Shown here piece after piece: positions 46,713 through 59,094 of a DNA stretch of 64,000 nucleotides (position 1 is the stretch's first letter; every line of letters starts with the position of its first letter). The position numbers were made by a program, and so were the translations under genes. Origin of the DNA: Inia geoffrensis (taxonomy: Eukaryota; Chordata; Mammalia; Artiodactyla; Iniidae); NCBI GenBank assembly GCA_036417435.1, contig CM070901.1, positions 10,700,001-10,764,000 of the forward strand, given 5' to 3'. Below the pieces are notes generated by a model. That model was given only the letters and a program-made list of their open reading frames with translations. It was not told the origin of the DNA and did not search any database.

Positions 46713-47285
46713 ATGGCTATAGAGATACTATATAGAGATACATACAGACTGATTTCCTATAGAAGCTTAATATGCAATACTTCTCTTGTTGAAAAAAAGT
46801 GAAATTGACATAGTTATATAATTATGGCTAGCAGAGTTAGATAATTGCTCAGAATTATGGGTAGACAATCAGCAGAACAGATTTAAATGCATGAGTAACT
46901 CTTTCAAGGTAGGACTTGCTGCCCTTTGAGTGGAATGAATGAGCATTTTAATACAGATAATAATACCTGGAAATGAGAAATAAGTATAGAATGTTGACAG
47001 AATTTTCCAAATTAATGTCAATTTGTCTCTTAATGAAAGTGAACTATTATAATGTATTAGTTCCTGTGCTGCGTTCAAGGGGCAGACAGTTTTATTATAA
47101 CCCATTAACAGCTCTAGTAACAGCTGAATTACTGCATTTCATACTGTGATACGAATTTATCTCTTTTCACCTGGAGGAGATGTACAAATATGGGCATCCT
47201 CACTTTGGAATAGTTTAAATGAGTCTGGACCAGCAACTTCTGCCATTTGTATATTCCCCCAAATTAAAAAAAAAAAATCGTCTTT
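46713..47285. other. Unassigned DNA
   Basis: No gene or named repeat. Confidence 0.45.
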
Positions 47286-47299
47286 AAAAATAATAATAA

Positions 47300-49100
47300 C
47301 GATCAGGTTCCACATGTAAGGAACCCCAAAGTGACCACTCTGTCCTACTAACAAGGAAAAAGCTGAGCAGATTGAAAATCAACAACTCTTCTTGGATCCT
47401 TGAGACAGGAGAAAATGCAGGGAAAACCACTGCCCCCAAGGTTGGAGAGACTGACAATTTGGAGAGACTGACGATTCCGAGAGACTGACAGGTGAATACA
47501 GGGAGCCCCAGCTTACTTGAACAGAAACTACGAGGAGAATAAGCCCTGTGCCGGGAGAGCAAACCCTGACCTCTGCTTGATCAATTGCTGGAGGTTCGGT
47601 GTGGACAGCTCGGAGAGCAGAGGCTAGCTACAGGGAGGCCCAGTTGTAGGGGACCCCACAGTATTGTAAGATTTACCTCCAGAGCCTTAACCGCACTCCC
47701 ACAGTATCACAGAAAAATCCCCTCAGGCTTCTGGCAGGGGTAGGGGAAAAGCAAGCATTTTGAAATACACCAGCGCACCCTTTCTTCTTAACAAGACCTG
47801 CCTTGTAAAAAGTTAACCAGAGCCTGAAGTGATGGGGTATTTGCAAACCTAACTGACCTGGGGAAGGAAAATACCCAGCTCTAGGGCCACTCTAGCCGTT
47901 CTGTCCCACCTAAAGAAGGAGAAAAAAAACATGAGAAATTCTTGTGAAATTCAGTCCAGAGGCACAAGCTTACTAACTAAAAGAGTGAGACCTAATTAAA
48001 GACTATAGAATGCTTCCCTTTTCCCCCACACCTCACCACCACACTATCAAGGCCTATTTACAGCAGTTCCTTTACCCAGTACATCATATAGTCCTATCAA
48101 GAAAAAATTAAAACACATACCAAAAAGCAAAAACACAGTTTGAAGAGATGAAACACATACTTCAGGGTTGTTGAAAGTATCAGACCAAGAATATAAAATA
48201 CTTACAATGAATATACTAAGGACTCTAGTGGATAAAGTAAACAGCATTCAAAAACAGACAGGCAATGTAAGCAGACAGATGGAAATCCTAAGAACCAAAG
48301 AGAAATGCTAGATTGCAAAACTATTGTAACAGAAATCAAGAATGCCTTTAATGGGCTTACTAGTGGACCGGACGTGGTTGAGGGAAGGATCTCTGAGCTA
48401 GGGAATATAATCTAGAAACCTGGAGAAATGAAACGTAAAGACACGGACTGAAGAAAGCAGAGCAGTATCCAGGGACTGTGGGACAACTACAAAAGGTATA
48501 ATAGACACATAATAGGAATAGCAGCAGGAGAAGAGAGAGACAGGAACAGAAGAAATATTTGAAACAATAATTACTGAGAATTTACCCAAATTAATGTCAA
48601 ATAGCAAACTACAGATCCAGCGAACTCAAAAAATACCAAACAGGATAAAACCAAAAAAAAAAAAAGCCACACCTAGGTTTATAATTTTCAAACTACAGAA
48701 AAATCACAGATAAAAAAAAATATTCTGAAAGAAGCCAGAGGGGATAAAAGCACCTTGCTTATAGGGGAACAAAAGATAAAATTACATCCAGCTTCTCAGA
48801 AACCATGCAAGCAAGAAGAGAGTGAAGTAAAATAAAGTGCTGGGAGAAAAAAACTACCAACCTAGAAAATTCTGTACCCAGTGAAATTATCCTTCAAAAA
48901 GTGAAGGAGAAATAAAGGCTTTATCAGAAAGAAAAACTCAGAGAATTTGTTGCCAGTAGACCTGCCTTTGCAAAAATGTCAAAGTAAGTTCTTCAGATAA
49001 AAGGAAGTTAACGAAGGCAGGATAAAATGAGTCAGAACATAGAGGAAGGAATTATACCTTATAAATTATACCTTATAAATTATAAAGGAATTATACCTTT
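47300..49100 (+). mobile_element. L1M 5'UTR and ORF1-region fragment, sense
   Basis: Old L1 5' sequence in plus orientation. 5'UTR-like (47,300-48,100), then ORF1-side blocks: AGAAATCAAGAATGCCTTTA, GAATTTACCCAAATTAATGT and TACAGATCCAGCGAACTCAA, then the CAACCTAGAAAATTCTGTAC and TCAGAAAGAAAAACTCAGAG segments. No frame survives. Within the 5'UTR, three imperfect units containing GAGAGACTGAC repeat between 47,442 and 47,491. Confidence 0.7.
47442..47491 (+). repeat. Three tandem units with GAGAGACTGAC
   Basis: The 11-bp core GAGAGACTGAC occurs three times at about 17-19-bp spacing, in what looks like L1M 5'UTR. Likely a small variable-number 5'UTR repeat or chance expansion. Confidence 0.85.
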
Positions 49101-49147
49101 ACTTGCAACATTTCATAAGTTTGAAATGAAAATTTTAAAATCTCAAG

Positions 49148-49363
49148 GTTTTTTTTTTGTTTTTTTTTCTGTGGTCCACGGGCCTCTCACCGTTGTGGCC
49201 TCTCCCGTTGTGGAGCACAGCCTCCGGATGCGCAGGCTCAGTGGCCATGGCTCACGGGCCCAGCCGCTTCGTGGCATGTGGGATCCTCCCGGACCGGGGC
49301 ACGAACCTGCGTCCCCCGCATTGGCAGGCGGACTCTCAACCACTGTGCCACTAGGGAAGGCCC
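49148..49363 (-). mobile_element. CHR-type SINE
   Basis: Reverse orientation with a TTTG-interrupted T-tail, body and a head mutated to CCACTAGGGAAGGCCC. The duplication TAAAATCTCAAG lies at 49,136-49,147 and 49,364-49,375. A 143-codon plus frame over 49,027-49,458 simply reads through it and is not a gene. Confidence 0.95.
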
Positions 49364-49479
49364 TAAAATCTCAAGTTTTTAATCTTTGTTTCTTCTTCTC
49401 AACCCAGGCCTTCTCCCAGGGTAATCTCAACCAGTCTTATTGTAGAAAATATATCTAAACTTTTTAAAAGTTTGTATCT

Positions 49480-50260
49480 TTGACACCACCCTCATCCTGC
49501 CTGGTGCATTTAAATACAAAATAAATATCTCTGCTTGCATGCTCAAATAGCCATGATGAAACACGATTTTCAACCCCTAAAAATTGATCAAAAACTGTTC
49601 CCTCTGCAGTATCTCCTTCTCAATGAATGGAAATGCTACACACCCCAGAGCTCAAGCCAATACCTTGGTTCCTACTTACCTTCTTCCCCTATTTGTACCA
49701 CCTTGAACATGCATCTCAACTTTTCTCCATTTTGACTACTGTTTCCCTAGCTCTTGTCCCTGTCAACTCTACGCTTTCAACGCAATGGCCTCTTGTCTCC
49801 TACTTTCAGTCTTGTTCACCTAAAATTATTTCCCCACAGAGCAAATCACAAATCATAGTTTGGATCATAGCCTTGCCCTGCTTACAGGCTTTTAAAGTTT
49901 AACATGCACTGGACTGTACGGTTCAATTTGGTCCAGCTCCTGCCTACCTCTACATCACCATGTGCTGTAATTCTCCCTTCCCCACAGTCTACATCAGCTA
50001 TTCTAGCCTCCCTTCTGTTCTTCTATCATGCCAAACTTTCACTAACTTTAATCTTTTATTTTAGGTAGCAACTCCCCATTCCTTAGTTAAACATTATTGC
50101 ATCACAATGTTTATTTCTTTTACAGATTGTGACCCAAACGGAAGTGATCTTTTTTACTTTTTGATTACTAGTTTATTGTTCATCTCCACCCACTTAAATT
50201 AAGCTCCATGATGGCAGCAAATTGGCTCTTCTGTTTGCCACCTATCCATTAAAACTAATG
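49480..50260 (+). mobile_element. L2 LINE, 3' part
   Basis: Plus-orientation L2-like sequence: TCTTTGACACCACCCTCATC, the GGATCATAGCCTTGCCCTGC region, GTCCAGCTCCTGCCTACCTC, and TTAAATTAAGCTCCATGATG with GCAGCAA near the 3' end. Long but strongly diverged. Confidence 0.65.
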
Positions 50261-52465
50261 AACTAAATCCAAAATGATCTTAGGGAAGCTTAAGTTTGGA
50301 TGGATATAGGGACCTGTATCATTCTGAAATTAATTCCATATTTCTCTTGTACTATTTTTATTGACCAGTCTGGTGATTCATTTTAAATGACAGACACATT
50401 GTTACATTTCCTTCTGAAGCATGTGAGGGTATTACATCCAGAAGACAGAGAAAAGGGAAATTAGCTGGTTGTCTATTTGACTGACTCCAGTTACTCAGTA
50501 TAAGTCAGAACACAGCAAAGTGATCCTGCCAAGAAAAGAGAGAAAAGGTACAGCCTTGTCATTTCTTTGCAGGTGGTCACCATTCATAGCTCACCATGAC
50601 TTTCTTGTGCCTTCAGTGTGGATAGTTTCAGAGCGGTAGATATTGATGCACTATAGAAAAGTTCACTTTTTTTTCAGATGAAGAAAAAAAGACATCAACT
50701 TAAAGCATTCATTTACAATCGCAAATAAATGTTATCATCCTTTAATGTAAAGAAGAGAAAAAAACTCACCTTCCAAGGAAAAGAGAATTATTATTCCTAG
50801 GACTGGTAATGATAGTGGCAGACAACATTTAAAGATATTTAACTTACACCTCTCCTCTTCTGGAAGCACCCTTTCTTTCGGAGGCCAAGGACAGACTGCC
50901 TGAAATAGTGGAGAGTGAAGTAAATATCTCAACACCTTCTGTCAGGGCAAATGTAGTGATACAGAAGTGCCACGAGTTGCTATTTTGTAACTAGTCTCTT
51001 TCCTCAACAAACCATGTTGGGCTAGACAATATTTGTTCCTTAGTCTAATTCCAAAAGAAGTGCATCTACTGTTTTATTCCTATTGAAAAGGAGATCGCAT
51101 TTGTTTTTTCTATTGATATTTGTTGGAAAACTGTTAGCACTTTGTAACAAGTTAACTCATTCATTTTTTAAGTCAGTCATTGAGTCACTCATCAGATATT
51201 TACTGATGTTCTCATACTGTCAGATTCTCTAGAGATGCTGAGGATAAAATAGTGAGAAAAATTGTGCTACCATCATGAAGCATAGAGTTTAGCGTGGAGA
51301 CAAGTATTGATCAGATCATCACTGACATTGAAGTTCTAGAAAATGTTTAAGAGCACATAATTGCTATAATTGACCCAGACAGTTTTATCATGGTGGACAT
51401 AGTTAGAAAAATCTATGCTGCCATAAAATGTACTAGTAGGGAATCTGGATGAAGAATTGAGGTCTATGGCTATATCCAGTTTTTTAAATGTACCAAAATA
51501 AGACTCATATTTTAACATAATAAGAGGCAGGCATTGTGCTAGATAAGAAGTTATGATAACAGGACAAATTCCTGGTTCCTGCCAGGTCATCACTGTATGT
51601 CTTATAATGCAAGATCATAAGAAAATCAAAATACATTAAGTGGCTCACTTTGCTTTTCATGTCTGCTTAATTGTATTTAGCATTCTTTCATTTATTAATT
51701 CTACTGCAAGACAGGAAATATTTCATCTCTGAAGACGTCATAAAGAAGTAAAAGTTTATAGCCTCTGTCCTCAGGGACCTTTTGGGTTATACAAGGACAT
51801 ATCAGCTTATCTTAAAGAAGGACATTTTCATTTTATGCTAATATCTTATTCTTTTCCTTTAAAGGAAAAAAATAACAAATATCCATGCAATAATTTAGGG
51901 CAGAAATATCTCTATTATACTTTCTCATAAATTAGTTTTATTTTAAATAGAGCATAGTATCCTGTTTTATTTGTTGTTGTTCTTCTTCCATTCAGTAACT
52001 TTAAATGTCAGAAAGGAAGAGAATCTTGTAAAAATATATACCTTGATTGACCAAATTAAAAATTACGTTTCAAAGGCATCCAAAATTGTAAACTTCTTTC
52101 GTTATTATTGGAGTTAATGATGAGGACACTGCTGCTGATAATACAAATATTTCTTCTATATAATTTGTTTGGGAGTTTATTTACAGCTTCTGGCAAGGAG
52201 TATTTACCTACTTTTGACTGAATAAAAGTTGTTCTTAAATTCGGTTTTCTTGACTGGGCAGAACTGGGAGGGATGGTTATGGAGTAGTGAAAGACATCTC
52301 CTAGCCAGCTAAATTACTTCAGTCAATCTGGAAATAAATTGGGTAACAGATGTTATATAGCCTCATATCCTACATTCCTATACATTCTTATATCCTGCAT
52401 TTGACTATTTACAAAGACATTTTCTTCGTTTGAGATTTTTCGTCGAAAACAGCAAAGCTATTACA
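50261..52465. other. Unassigned DNA
   Basis: No gene. 51,160-51,310 (CATTCATTTTTTAAGTCAGT...CATCATGAAGCATAGAGTTT) resembles a common old mammalian repeat whose name I cannot fix. Short frames, for example 50,735-50,935 minus, are unsupported. Confidence 0.45.
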
Positions 52466-52469
52466 ATGG

Positions 52470-52605
52470 ATATATGTGTCCACATTTTACAGATACATAA
52501 GCAAGACTGAGAGTTTCCTTTACTTGCCCAAGTTGACAGTGCTTGCAAATAGAGGAGGTAATAAAAAGCCCAGTTTTATGAATTGAGGTCTGAGGCTGTA
52601 TGGAT
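52470..52605 (+). mobile_element. MIR SINE fragment
   Basis: CACATTTTACAGATACATAA then TTTACTTGCCCAAGTTGACA, typical of the MIR central-to-3' region. Confidence 0.7.
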
Positions 52606-54143
52606 TAAGTCACTCTGAAAGATATGAAATCCAATGTGATCACTGCTAATTTTAATCCTTCAAAACTGTGACTATTATAGTAGAGAAGGAAAAAGCTCTT
52701 AAGCCAATAAACCCTTTTGAAATGTATGCAATACAAAGTGCTTATATTTATTACTTTGGAGAAGATATGATTATGTCAGATAAGTCTAAGCAAAACATAA
52801 AGCAAAAGGTCCCCGTCATAATTGTTATGAGGTATGTACACTTATATGAATTCAGATTTTCCACTTTCCTATGGAGTTACTCAGAAAAGCATTACGATGT
52901 ACTATAAAAGATTGCTTTTCAATTTCTCTTTGTGATACCTGTGGTCATATTGTACTTAAATCCCTGCTGTTATTCTGAAAACTCACCATTTTCTGAGGTA
53001 GTTAGTAGATTATCCACTACATGGAAATTATTTGTGCCAGTAGAGAGATTGACACATACCTAATCTACTCTCAGCTACATGAAACGTCTCATTTTCTTCA
53101 CCATGAGCTTTCTATCAAGTGCGAGCTCTGGCCATCTCTTCTAGACATTACTATTGAGTAAGCCCAGTGGTGGAACGTGCCATAAAAATGCCAGCAGTAC
53201 TCTTGACCTATGCTCAGATTGTTTTTAGTCCATGGATTCAGTCAGTGAACTGGAACAGTTTAAGAGCTGGAAGTCTTGTTTCTGTTGACAAGCTTTTCAG
53301 CTTGATGCCTCAGATACACGTATTTTCCATTTTAGAGATGACTGCCACCAAGGAGCAAAAGTAATGATTCAACTCTTCAGATGAAAGTTTGAAACCTACT
53401 TTAAATAAATTACACATCTCTTGGTGATATGAGTCATTTAAAATGAACCAAGAAAATATGCTCAATTGTGAACAACTACTTCACTGTATAATAGGAATCT
53501 TACAGAAATTCTTTGAGCTTGAAGCAAGAAGCACTAAAGACAGTGTTATATGTAAAAAATTTAAGGGTATTATGTAAGCCTTTAGGAGAGCATTTCATCA
53601 AGCAAGTTTAAAATCTGTAGATTCAAATTTATTTTTTGTTTTTATTTCTTGATATATTTAAATGTGCCAGCTGGGTGTGTGTGTGTGTGCACATTTGTAA
53701 ATCAATATGCATTATTAAATAACTTGTAGCCCTGTGTGCCACGTGATTTACAGCTTTATGGAACTCTTAATTGTTGTTGTTATGGTGGTTTCTGTATCTT
53801 TCCTCTTAAACAAATAAAACAGTTCATCACGGATTGGGTTTTCTCCTATTCTTTTTAACCCTAATAATGAAAAAAAATTTTCTTTAAATTTTCATTTTCT
53901 TACTGATTAAATGAATGAATTACTTTTCCAAACTCAACATGTTATTAAGTGGGAAGAAATTCTCGAATTGTCTGGAAGGCTGTGTTTTGGTAAATATAAA
54001 ATGATATTTACAAAAACTCTTGTAGAAACTGATACATTCTGTTGAGTTTCACTATGTCATTCATTCATTGTATGTCACTCCTGACATGTCATTTAGTAGT
54101 AACTGTACATAGGAAAAAATAATTTTCTCTTACACTTCTCTCT
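52606..54143. other. Unassigned DNA
   Basis: No gene or named repeat; a short (GT)8 tract at 53,674-53,690. The 79-codon frame at 52,668-52,907 has no recognisable similarity. Confidence 0.45.
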
Positions 54144-54159
54144 AAAATAAGGCCATATA

Positions 54160-54392
54160 GGGCTTCCCTGGTGGCGCAGTGGTTGAGAGTCCGCCTGCCG
54201 ATGCAGGGGATACGGGTTCGTGCCCCGGTCTGGGAAGATCCCACATGCCGCGGAGCGGCTGGGCCCGTGAGCCGTGGCCGCTGAGCCTGCGCGTCCGGAG
54301 CCTGTCCTCCGCAACGGGAGAGGCCACAACAGTGAGAGGCCCGCATACTGCAAAAAAAAAATAAATAAAAAAATAAAAAAATAAAATAAAAT
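54160..54392 (+). mobile_element. CHR-type SINE
   Basis: Full body, then an expanded (A)n/(AAAAT)n tail at 54,352-54,392. The perfect 16-bp duplication AAAATAAGGCCATATA lies at 54,144-54,159 and 54,393-54,408. Confidence 0.96.
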
Positions 54393-54559
54393 AAAATAAG
54401 GCCATATATTCCATATCTCAGCAATGGGAAAAGCCTTAAGCTTAAAATAATCCTATTCTTTTTATTCAGTAAGAAATGAAATGAAGGACTATAATAATTA
54501 AACCATTTGCTCAAACTCACAGATTATTAACAGGAAATGGAGTAAGACTATTTTGTAAT

Positions 54560-56515
54560 TTTTATTTATCTTTTTATTGAAGCAAAGTTGATTTACAATG
54601 TTGTGCTAATTTTTGATGTATGGCAAAGTGATGCAGTTATACATATATATATATATATACGCTCTTTTTTAATTTTTATTTATTTTTTTTTGCGGTACAC
54701 GGGCCTCTCACTGCTGTGGCCTCTCCTGTTGCGGAGCACAGGCTCTGGACGCGCAGGCTCAGCGGCCATGGCTCATGGGCCCAGCCGCTCCGCAGCATGT
54801 GGGATCTTCCCGGACTGGGGCACGAACCCGTGTCCCCTGCATCAGCAGGTAGACTCTCAACCACTGCGCCACCAGGAAATCCCCCTACATTCTTTTTTTT
54901 AAATGTTCTTTTTCATTATGTTTTATTAAGGGATATTGAATATAATTCCTTGTGCTATACAGGGGATTATAGGGGACCTTGTTGTTTATCCATTCTGTAT
55001 GTAACAGTTCGCATCTGATAACCCCAAACTCCCACTCCATCCCGCTCCCACCCCCTCCCCCTTGGCAACCACTAGTCTGTTCTCTATGTCCTTGAGTCTG
55101 TTTCTGTGTCACAGATAAGTTCATTTGTGTCATATTTTAGATTCCACATATAAGTGATATCATATGGTATTTGTCTTTCTCATTCTGACTTATTTTGCTT
55201 CGTATGATAATCTCTAGGTCCATACATCTAACTGAAAATGGCATTATTTCATTCCTTTCTATGGCTGAGTTGTATTCCATTGTGTTTCTGTGTGTGTGTA
55301 TATATATCACATCTTTAACCATTCACCTGTTGATGGACATTTAGATAGTTTCCATGTTTTGGCTATTGTGAATAGTGCTGCTACAAAGATAGGGGTGCAT
55401 GTATTTTTTTTGAATTATAGTTTTGTCCAGATATATGCCCAGGAGTGGGTATGCTGGATCATATGGCAACTCTATTTTTAGTTTTTTGAGGAACCTCCAT
55501 ACTGTTCTCCATAGTGGGTGCACCAACTTACACTCCCACCAACAGTGTAGGATGGTTGCGTTTTCTCCACACCCTCTCCAGCATTTGTTGTTTGTAGACT
55601 TTTTAGTGATAGCCATTCTGACCAGTGTGAGGTGGTACCTAATTGTAGTTTTGATTTGCATTTCTCTAATAATTAACAGTGTTGGGCATCTTTTCATGTG
55701 CCTGTTGGCCATCTGTATGTCTTCTTTGGAGAAATATCCATTTAGTTCTTCTGCCCATTTTTCAATTGCGTTGTTTGTTTTTTTTGTTGTTGAGCTGTAT
55801 AAGCTGTTTGTATAATTCGGAAATTAAGACCTTGTTGGTCGTATCATTTGCAAATATTTTCTTCCATTCTGTAGGTTGTCTTTTCATTTTGTTTATTGTT
55901 TCATTTGCTATGCAAAAGCTTATGTTTGATTAGGTCCCATTTGTTTATGTTTACTTTTATTTCTCTTGCCTTGGGAGACTAACCTAAGAAAACATTGGTA
56001 TGATTTGTGTTAGAGAATGTGTTGCCTATGTTGTCTTCTAGGGATTTTACAGTGTCATGTCTTATGCTTAAGTCTTTAAGCCATTTTGCATTTATTTTTG
56101 TGTGTGGGATGAGGGTGTGTTCTAACTTCATTGATTTGCATGTGGCTGCCCAGCTTTCCCAGCACTACTTGCTAAAGAGACTGTCTTTTCTCCATTGTGT
56201 ATTATTGCCTCCTTTGTCGAAGCTTAATTGACAATAAGAGTGTGGGTTTATTTCTGGTCTCTCTGTTCTGTTCTGTGGATCCATGTCTGTTTTTTGTGAC
56301 AATACCACACCATTTTGATTGCTGTAGCTTTGTAGTACTGTCTGAAGTCTGGGAGGGTTATACCTCCTGCTTTGTTCTTTTTCCTCAGGATTGCTTTGGC
56401 AATTCTGGGTCTTTTATGATTCCATATGAATTTTGGGGTTATTTGTTCTAGTTCTGTTGAAAATGTCATGGGTAATTTGATGGGGATTGCTTAAATCTGT
56501 AGACGGCTTTGAGTA
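54560..56515 (-). mobile_element. Older L1 LINE, antisense, 5'-truncated, with SINE
   Basis: Starts at the L1 3' end (TCTTTTTATTGAAGCAAAGT) and proceeds through ORF2 C-terminal sequence (GGATATGCTGG-type and TTCTCCACACCCTCTCCAGC blocks) into reverse-transcriptase coding sequence, stopping near 56,515 (ATTGCTTAAATCTGTAGACG). A SINE at 54,671-54,885 interrupts its 3'UTR. Frames such as 55,341-55,712 (123 codons, minus) are ORF2 pieces. Same older subfamily as 3,241-5,650. Confidence 0.9.
54671..54885 (-). mobile_element. CHR-type SINE in L1 3'UTR
   Basis: Reverse orientation; T-rich end to 54,691, body from TGCGGTACACGGGCC, head mutated to CACCAGGAAATCCCC. Imperfect duplications TACGCTCTTTTTT and TACATTCTTTTTT flank it (about 54,658-54,670 and 54,886-54,898). 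Confidence 0.92.
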
Positions 56516-56765
56516 AATCTAAATATTGACTTCTTTTATATGCCTTTTCAACTATTCCAAACTGACCTATTTAGGGAAATTTATGAAAATTATGTAACGT
56601 AGTCCTGTTGGGATCATTGTGAATACCAGAAGGCTTAGAGGTGCTGTTTTGCTTAGACTGAGAGTTTCTCACTCAGGTCTCTAATTGTTATATGTAGCTA
56701 TTTAATTCATTCTGCCCATATATTTAATGAAGATTAGTGAAAATGGACTTTTGGCCAGAGCATAA

Positions 56766-56816
56766 ATTTCTGTAAAAACAGAAATACAGGGGAAAAATCC
56801 ATATGCATGGATTTTT
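56766..56816. repeat. Two adjacent perfect hairpins
   Basis: First: ATTTCTGT / ACAGAAAT around AAAA (56,766-56,785). Second: AAAAATCCAT / ATGGATTTTT around ATGC (56,793-56,816). Both are exact, with small loops, 7 bases apart. Confidence 0.85.
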
Positions 56817-56873
56817 AGGTGTTCCCAAAACCTATTGATGAAGCTAATACAAAGCTAAAGCATAGAGGCCAAA

Positions 56874-56876
<3 letters not shown>

Positions 56877-56936
<60 letters not shown>
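56877..56936. repeat. (AT)30 microsatellite
   Basis: Sixty uninterrupted bases of alternating A and T. Self-complementary, so a cruciform-prone tract; probably length-polymorphic. Confidence 0.97.
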
Positions 56937-56938
<2 letters not shown>

Positions 56939-57286
56939 TTCCATTCCACTTTTTCACTTCAATTAATTTACCATACTTATTAAAGTTCACCACTAAAGAA
57001 AATGACAGCTGATCTTACTAGATTACTTTTCATACTTCGATTGCATTCACCACACTCTCTCTTCAAGCTCATGCCTATTTTCTTTATCCCATTCACCTAT
57101 ATACTTTAAAACTCAGTGTTCATCAACCACACAACAAATAAATAATCTAAAATAAAAATCTGTTCAGCGTTTACTCCTTTTAGATAATGTGGGTCTCTAT
57201 TTCTCTTTATTATAAAGAGGTAACAAAGTCTACCTCTCAACTTTGCCATGATAATTGAATGGCTTACAGTAGGCACTCAACATATC

Positions 57287-57289
57287 CTC

Positions 57290-57320
<31 letters not shown>

Positions 57321-57342
57321 CCCTCTCCCTCCTTCTCTCTCC

Positions 57343-57395
<53 letters not shown>

Positions 57396-57420
57396 TTCTC
57401 TTTCTCTCTCTCTCTCTCTC
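57287..57420 (+). repeat. (CCCTCT)n / (CT)n low-complexity tract
   Basis: Pyrimidine-only stretch, first CCCTCT-type units then (CT)n with a TTCT interruption. Ser/Leu/Pro-rich frames through it (57,248-57,501) are artefacts of composition. Confidence 0.95.
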
Positions 57421-57430
57421 ATACCACTTC

Positions 57431-58480
57431 CACCTTCAAGGAAGATATGTTATTTTCGGACTTCAGAAAACCTTTCACTTAACATAACACACTTGGAGTG
57501 AGGTATTTTCATTCATTCCCATTATACACATGAAATAGTGAACTTAATTCTTATTTAACTCTAGACTCTATGTAACGCAAGCCTATGTTGTTATGTGTCT
57601 TTAACATATTCCTCTATCTTGACTGCTTTGTCCTTCTCCACCAAAACCATCTGAAAACTCATTTTCAAGCTAACTCATTATACTTTCTGAAATGTAGTTT
57701 CCTTTACTGTAAAATTTTTACAAAGCCTAAAACATCCCAGATTTTTGCTTTATTTTAGACACTCTAAGTCACAACTTGTCATAACCTTAAAAGAGAACTT
57801 ATTCTTTCATGTCTGTCTAAATCCTTTGCATGTTAAATGCATTGCTAACTACTCCACCTTCTTGTACAAAAGATGTGTCAATTAAAAATGCCAGACAAAC
57901 CATCCTATATATTGTCCTTGATTTGCCATTTGCCTTGATTTGATATTTCCTCAATTTCTAATTTTGTAATCCACCAACATTTGGTCATTCCTCCTCATTT
58001 CTAAAGCATGTTGGCTCATGGCTCATTTTTGCTGTAATACTAATCTGTCTTAAATTTTTGTCATTTCAATATGCATATAGTGGATGCCTATAGAGGATTT
58101 TCCCCTTCCTTGCATCAATTTTTTTTTTTTTTTTGTCTCTTTGATTCATTGTTTTCGTCATGCTGGTAATTTCATGCTGGTATTTCTCCCATTTTAAAAC
58201 CAACCAAGAAATTAATAAGCAACTAGCCAGGGCCTCATTTTTATTTTTTCTTGTTCTTCTATTCAAAAGCAAACAAACACAAATGGATTATCTGTAGCCT
58301 TTCTCTAATTCTTCTCTTCTCTTTTGATATCTCTCCAAATCAAGATTTCATACACTTCACCATTTGATGTAATTGTTCTTATAAACTTTAACAGTGATTT
58401 CCACTTTGCTAATTCCAATGATCAGTTATCAGTTTTTATTTTAACTAATTTATAATCCCACCTTCTTGATATGTTTCCTC
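57431..58480. other. Unassigned AT-rich DNA
   Basis: No gene; a T-run at 58,119-58,134. The last part may be the decayed beginning of the L2 that is clear from about 58,500. Confidence 0.45.
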
Positions 58481-59094
58481 CCATTTGGCTTCCAAGGTCT
58501 TTTGTGCTTCTACTCCCAGTGCTTTTCCGTCTCCATCACTTCGTTTGCCTCTTCCTGATCCATTAACATGAACCCTTCCACCATCCTCCACCCCACTGGA
58601 CACTCCCAGGGCTCAGTCCTTCATTATCTTTGCCTTTATACTCTTGCCTTTTGTTGATCCCACCTCCCAACTAGTCCATGAGATTAAATATCATCTGTAA
58701 GCCAGTAATTTACAATTTCAGCACAGACATCTCACCCGAACTCCAGACCTTTGTGTTAAATTATCTAGTTGACAGTTGACATTTTAGGCTTAATACATAT
58801 CTCAAAATCCGTATTTCAAAGATGACTTTTGATGTGAACCCTCAAAAACATTTCCCTCCGTCCCCCACAAACACACACACACATACTTCCCTCATTTTGA
58901 TGGCAGTTCTAATTGTTGGGGCAAAAAACACTGGGTTCATCACTGACCTCTTGCTTTATTTCACATTCTATATCTAATGTACCAGAAAATCTTACTGTCT
59001 CTAGCTTCATATATTAGAATTTTGCCACTTCTCAATTTCTGTTCTCCTCTCCACTTTACCTTGCAGACCTGAACTTTAAGGATTATATCAAAGA

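Larger units (their letters stand above)
56516..57283. other. Unassigned DNA with paired hairpins and an AT microsatellite
   Basis: No gene. Contains two adjacent perfect hairpins (56,766-56,816) and a (AT)30 tract (56,877-56,936). Confidence 0.55.

Noticed and set aside
49027..49458. 143-codon plus-strand open frame
   Set aside because: It reads across unique DNA and an antisense SINE. The SINE-derived peptide recurs at every antisense SINE in the window.
50735..50935. 66-codon minus frame near a purine-rich stretch as possible host exon
   Set aside because: No recognisable domain, no convincing splice sites and no neighbouring exon.
57248..57501. Ser/Leu/Pro-rich frames resembling low-complexity proteins
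   Set aside because: Products of the (CCCTCT)n/(CT)n tract.
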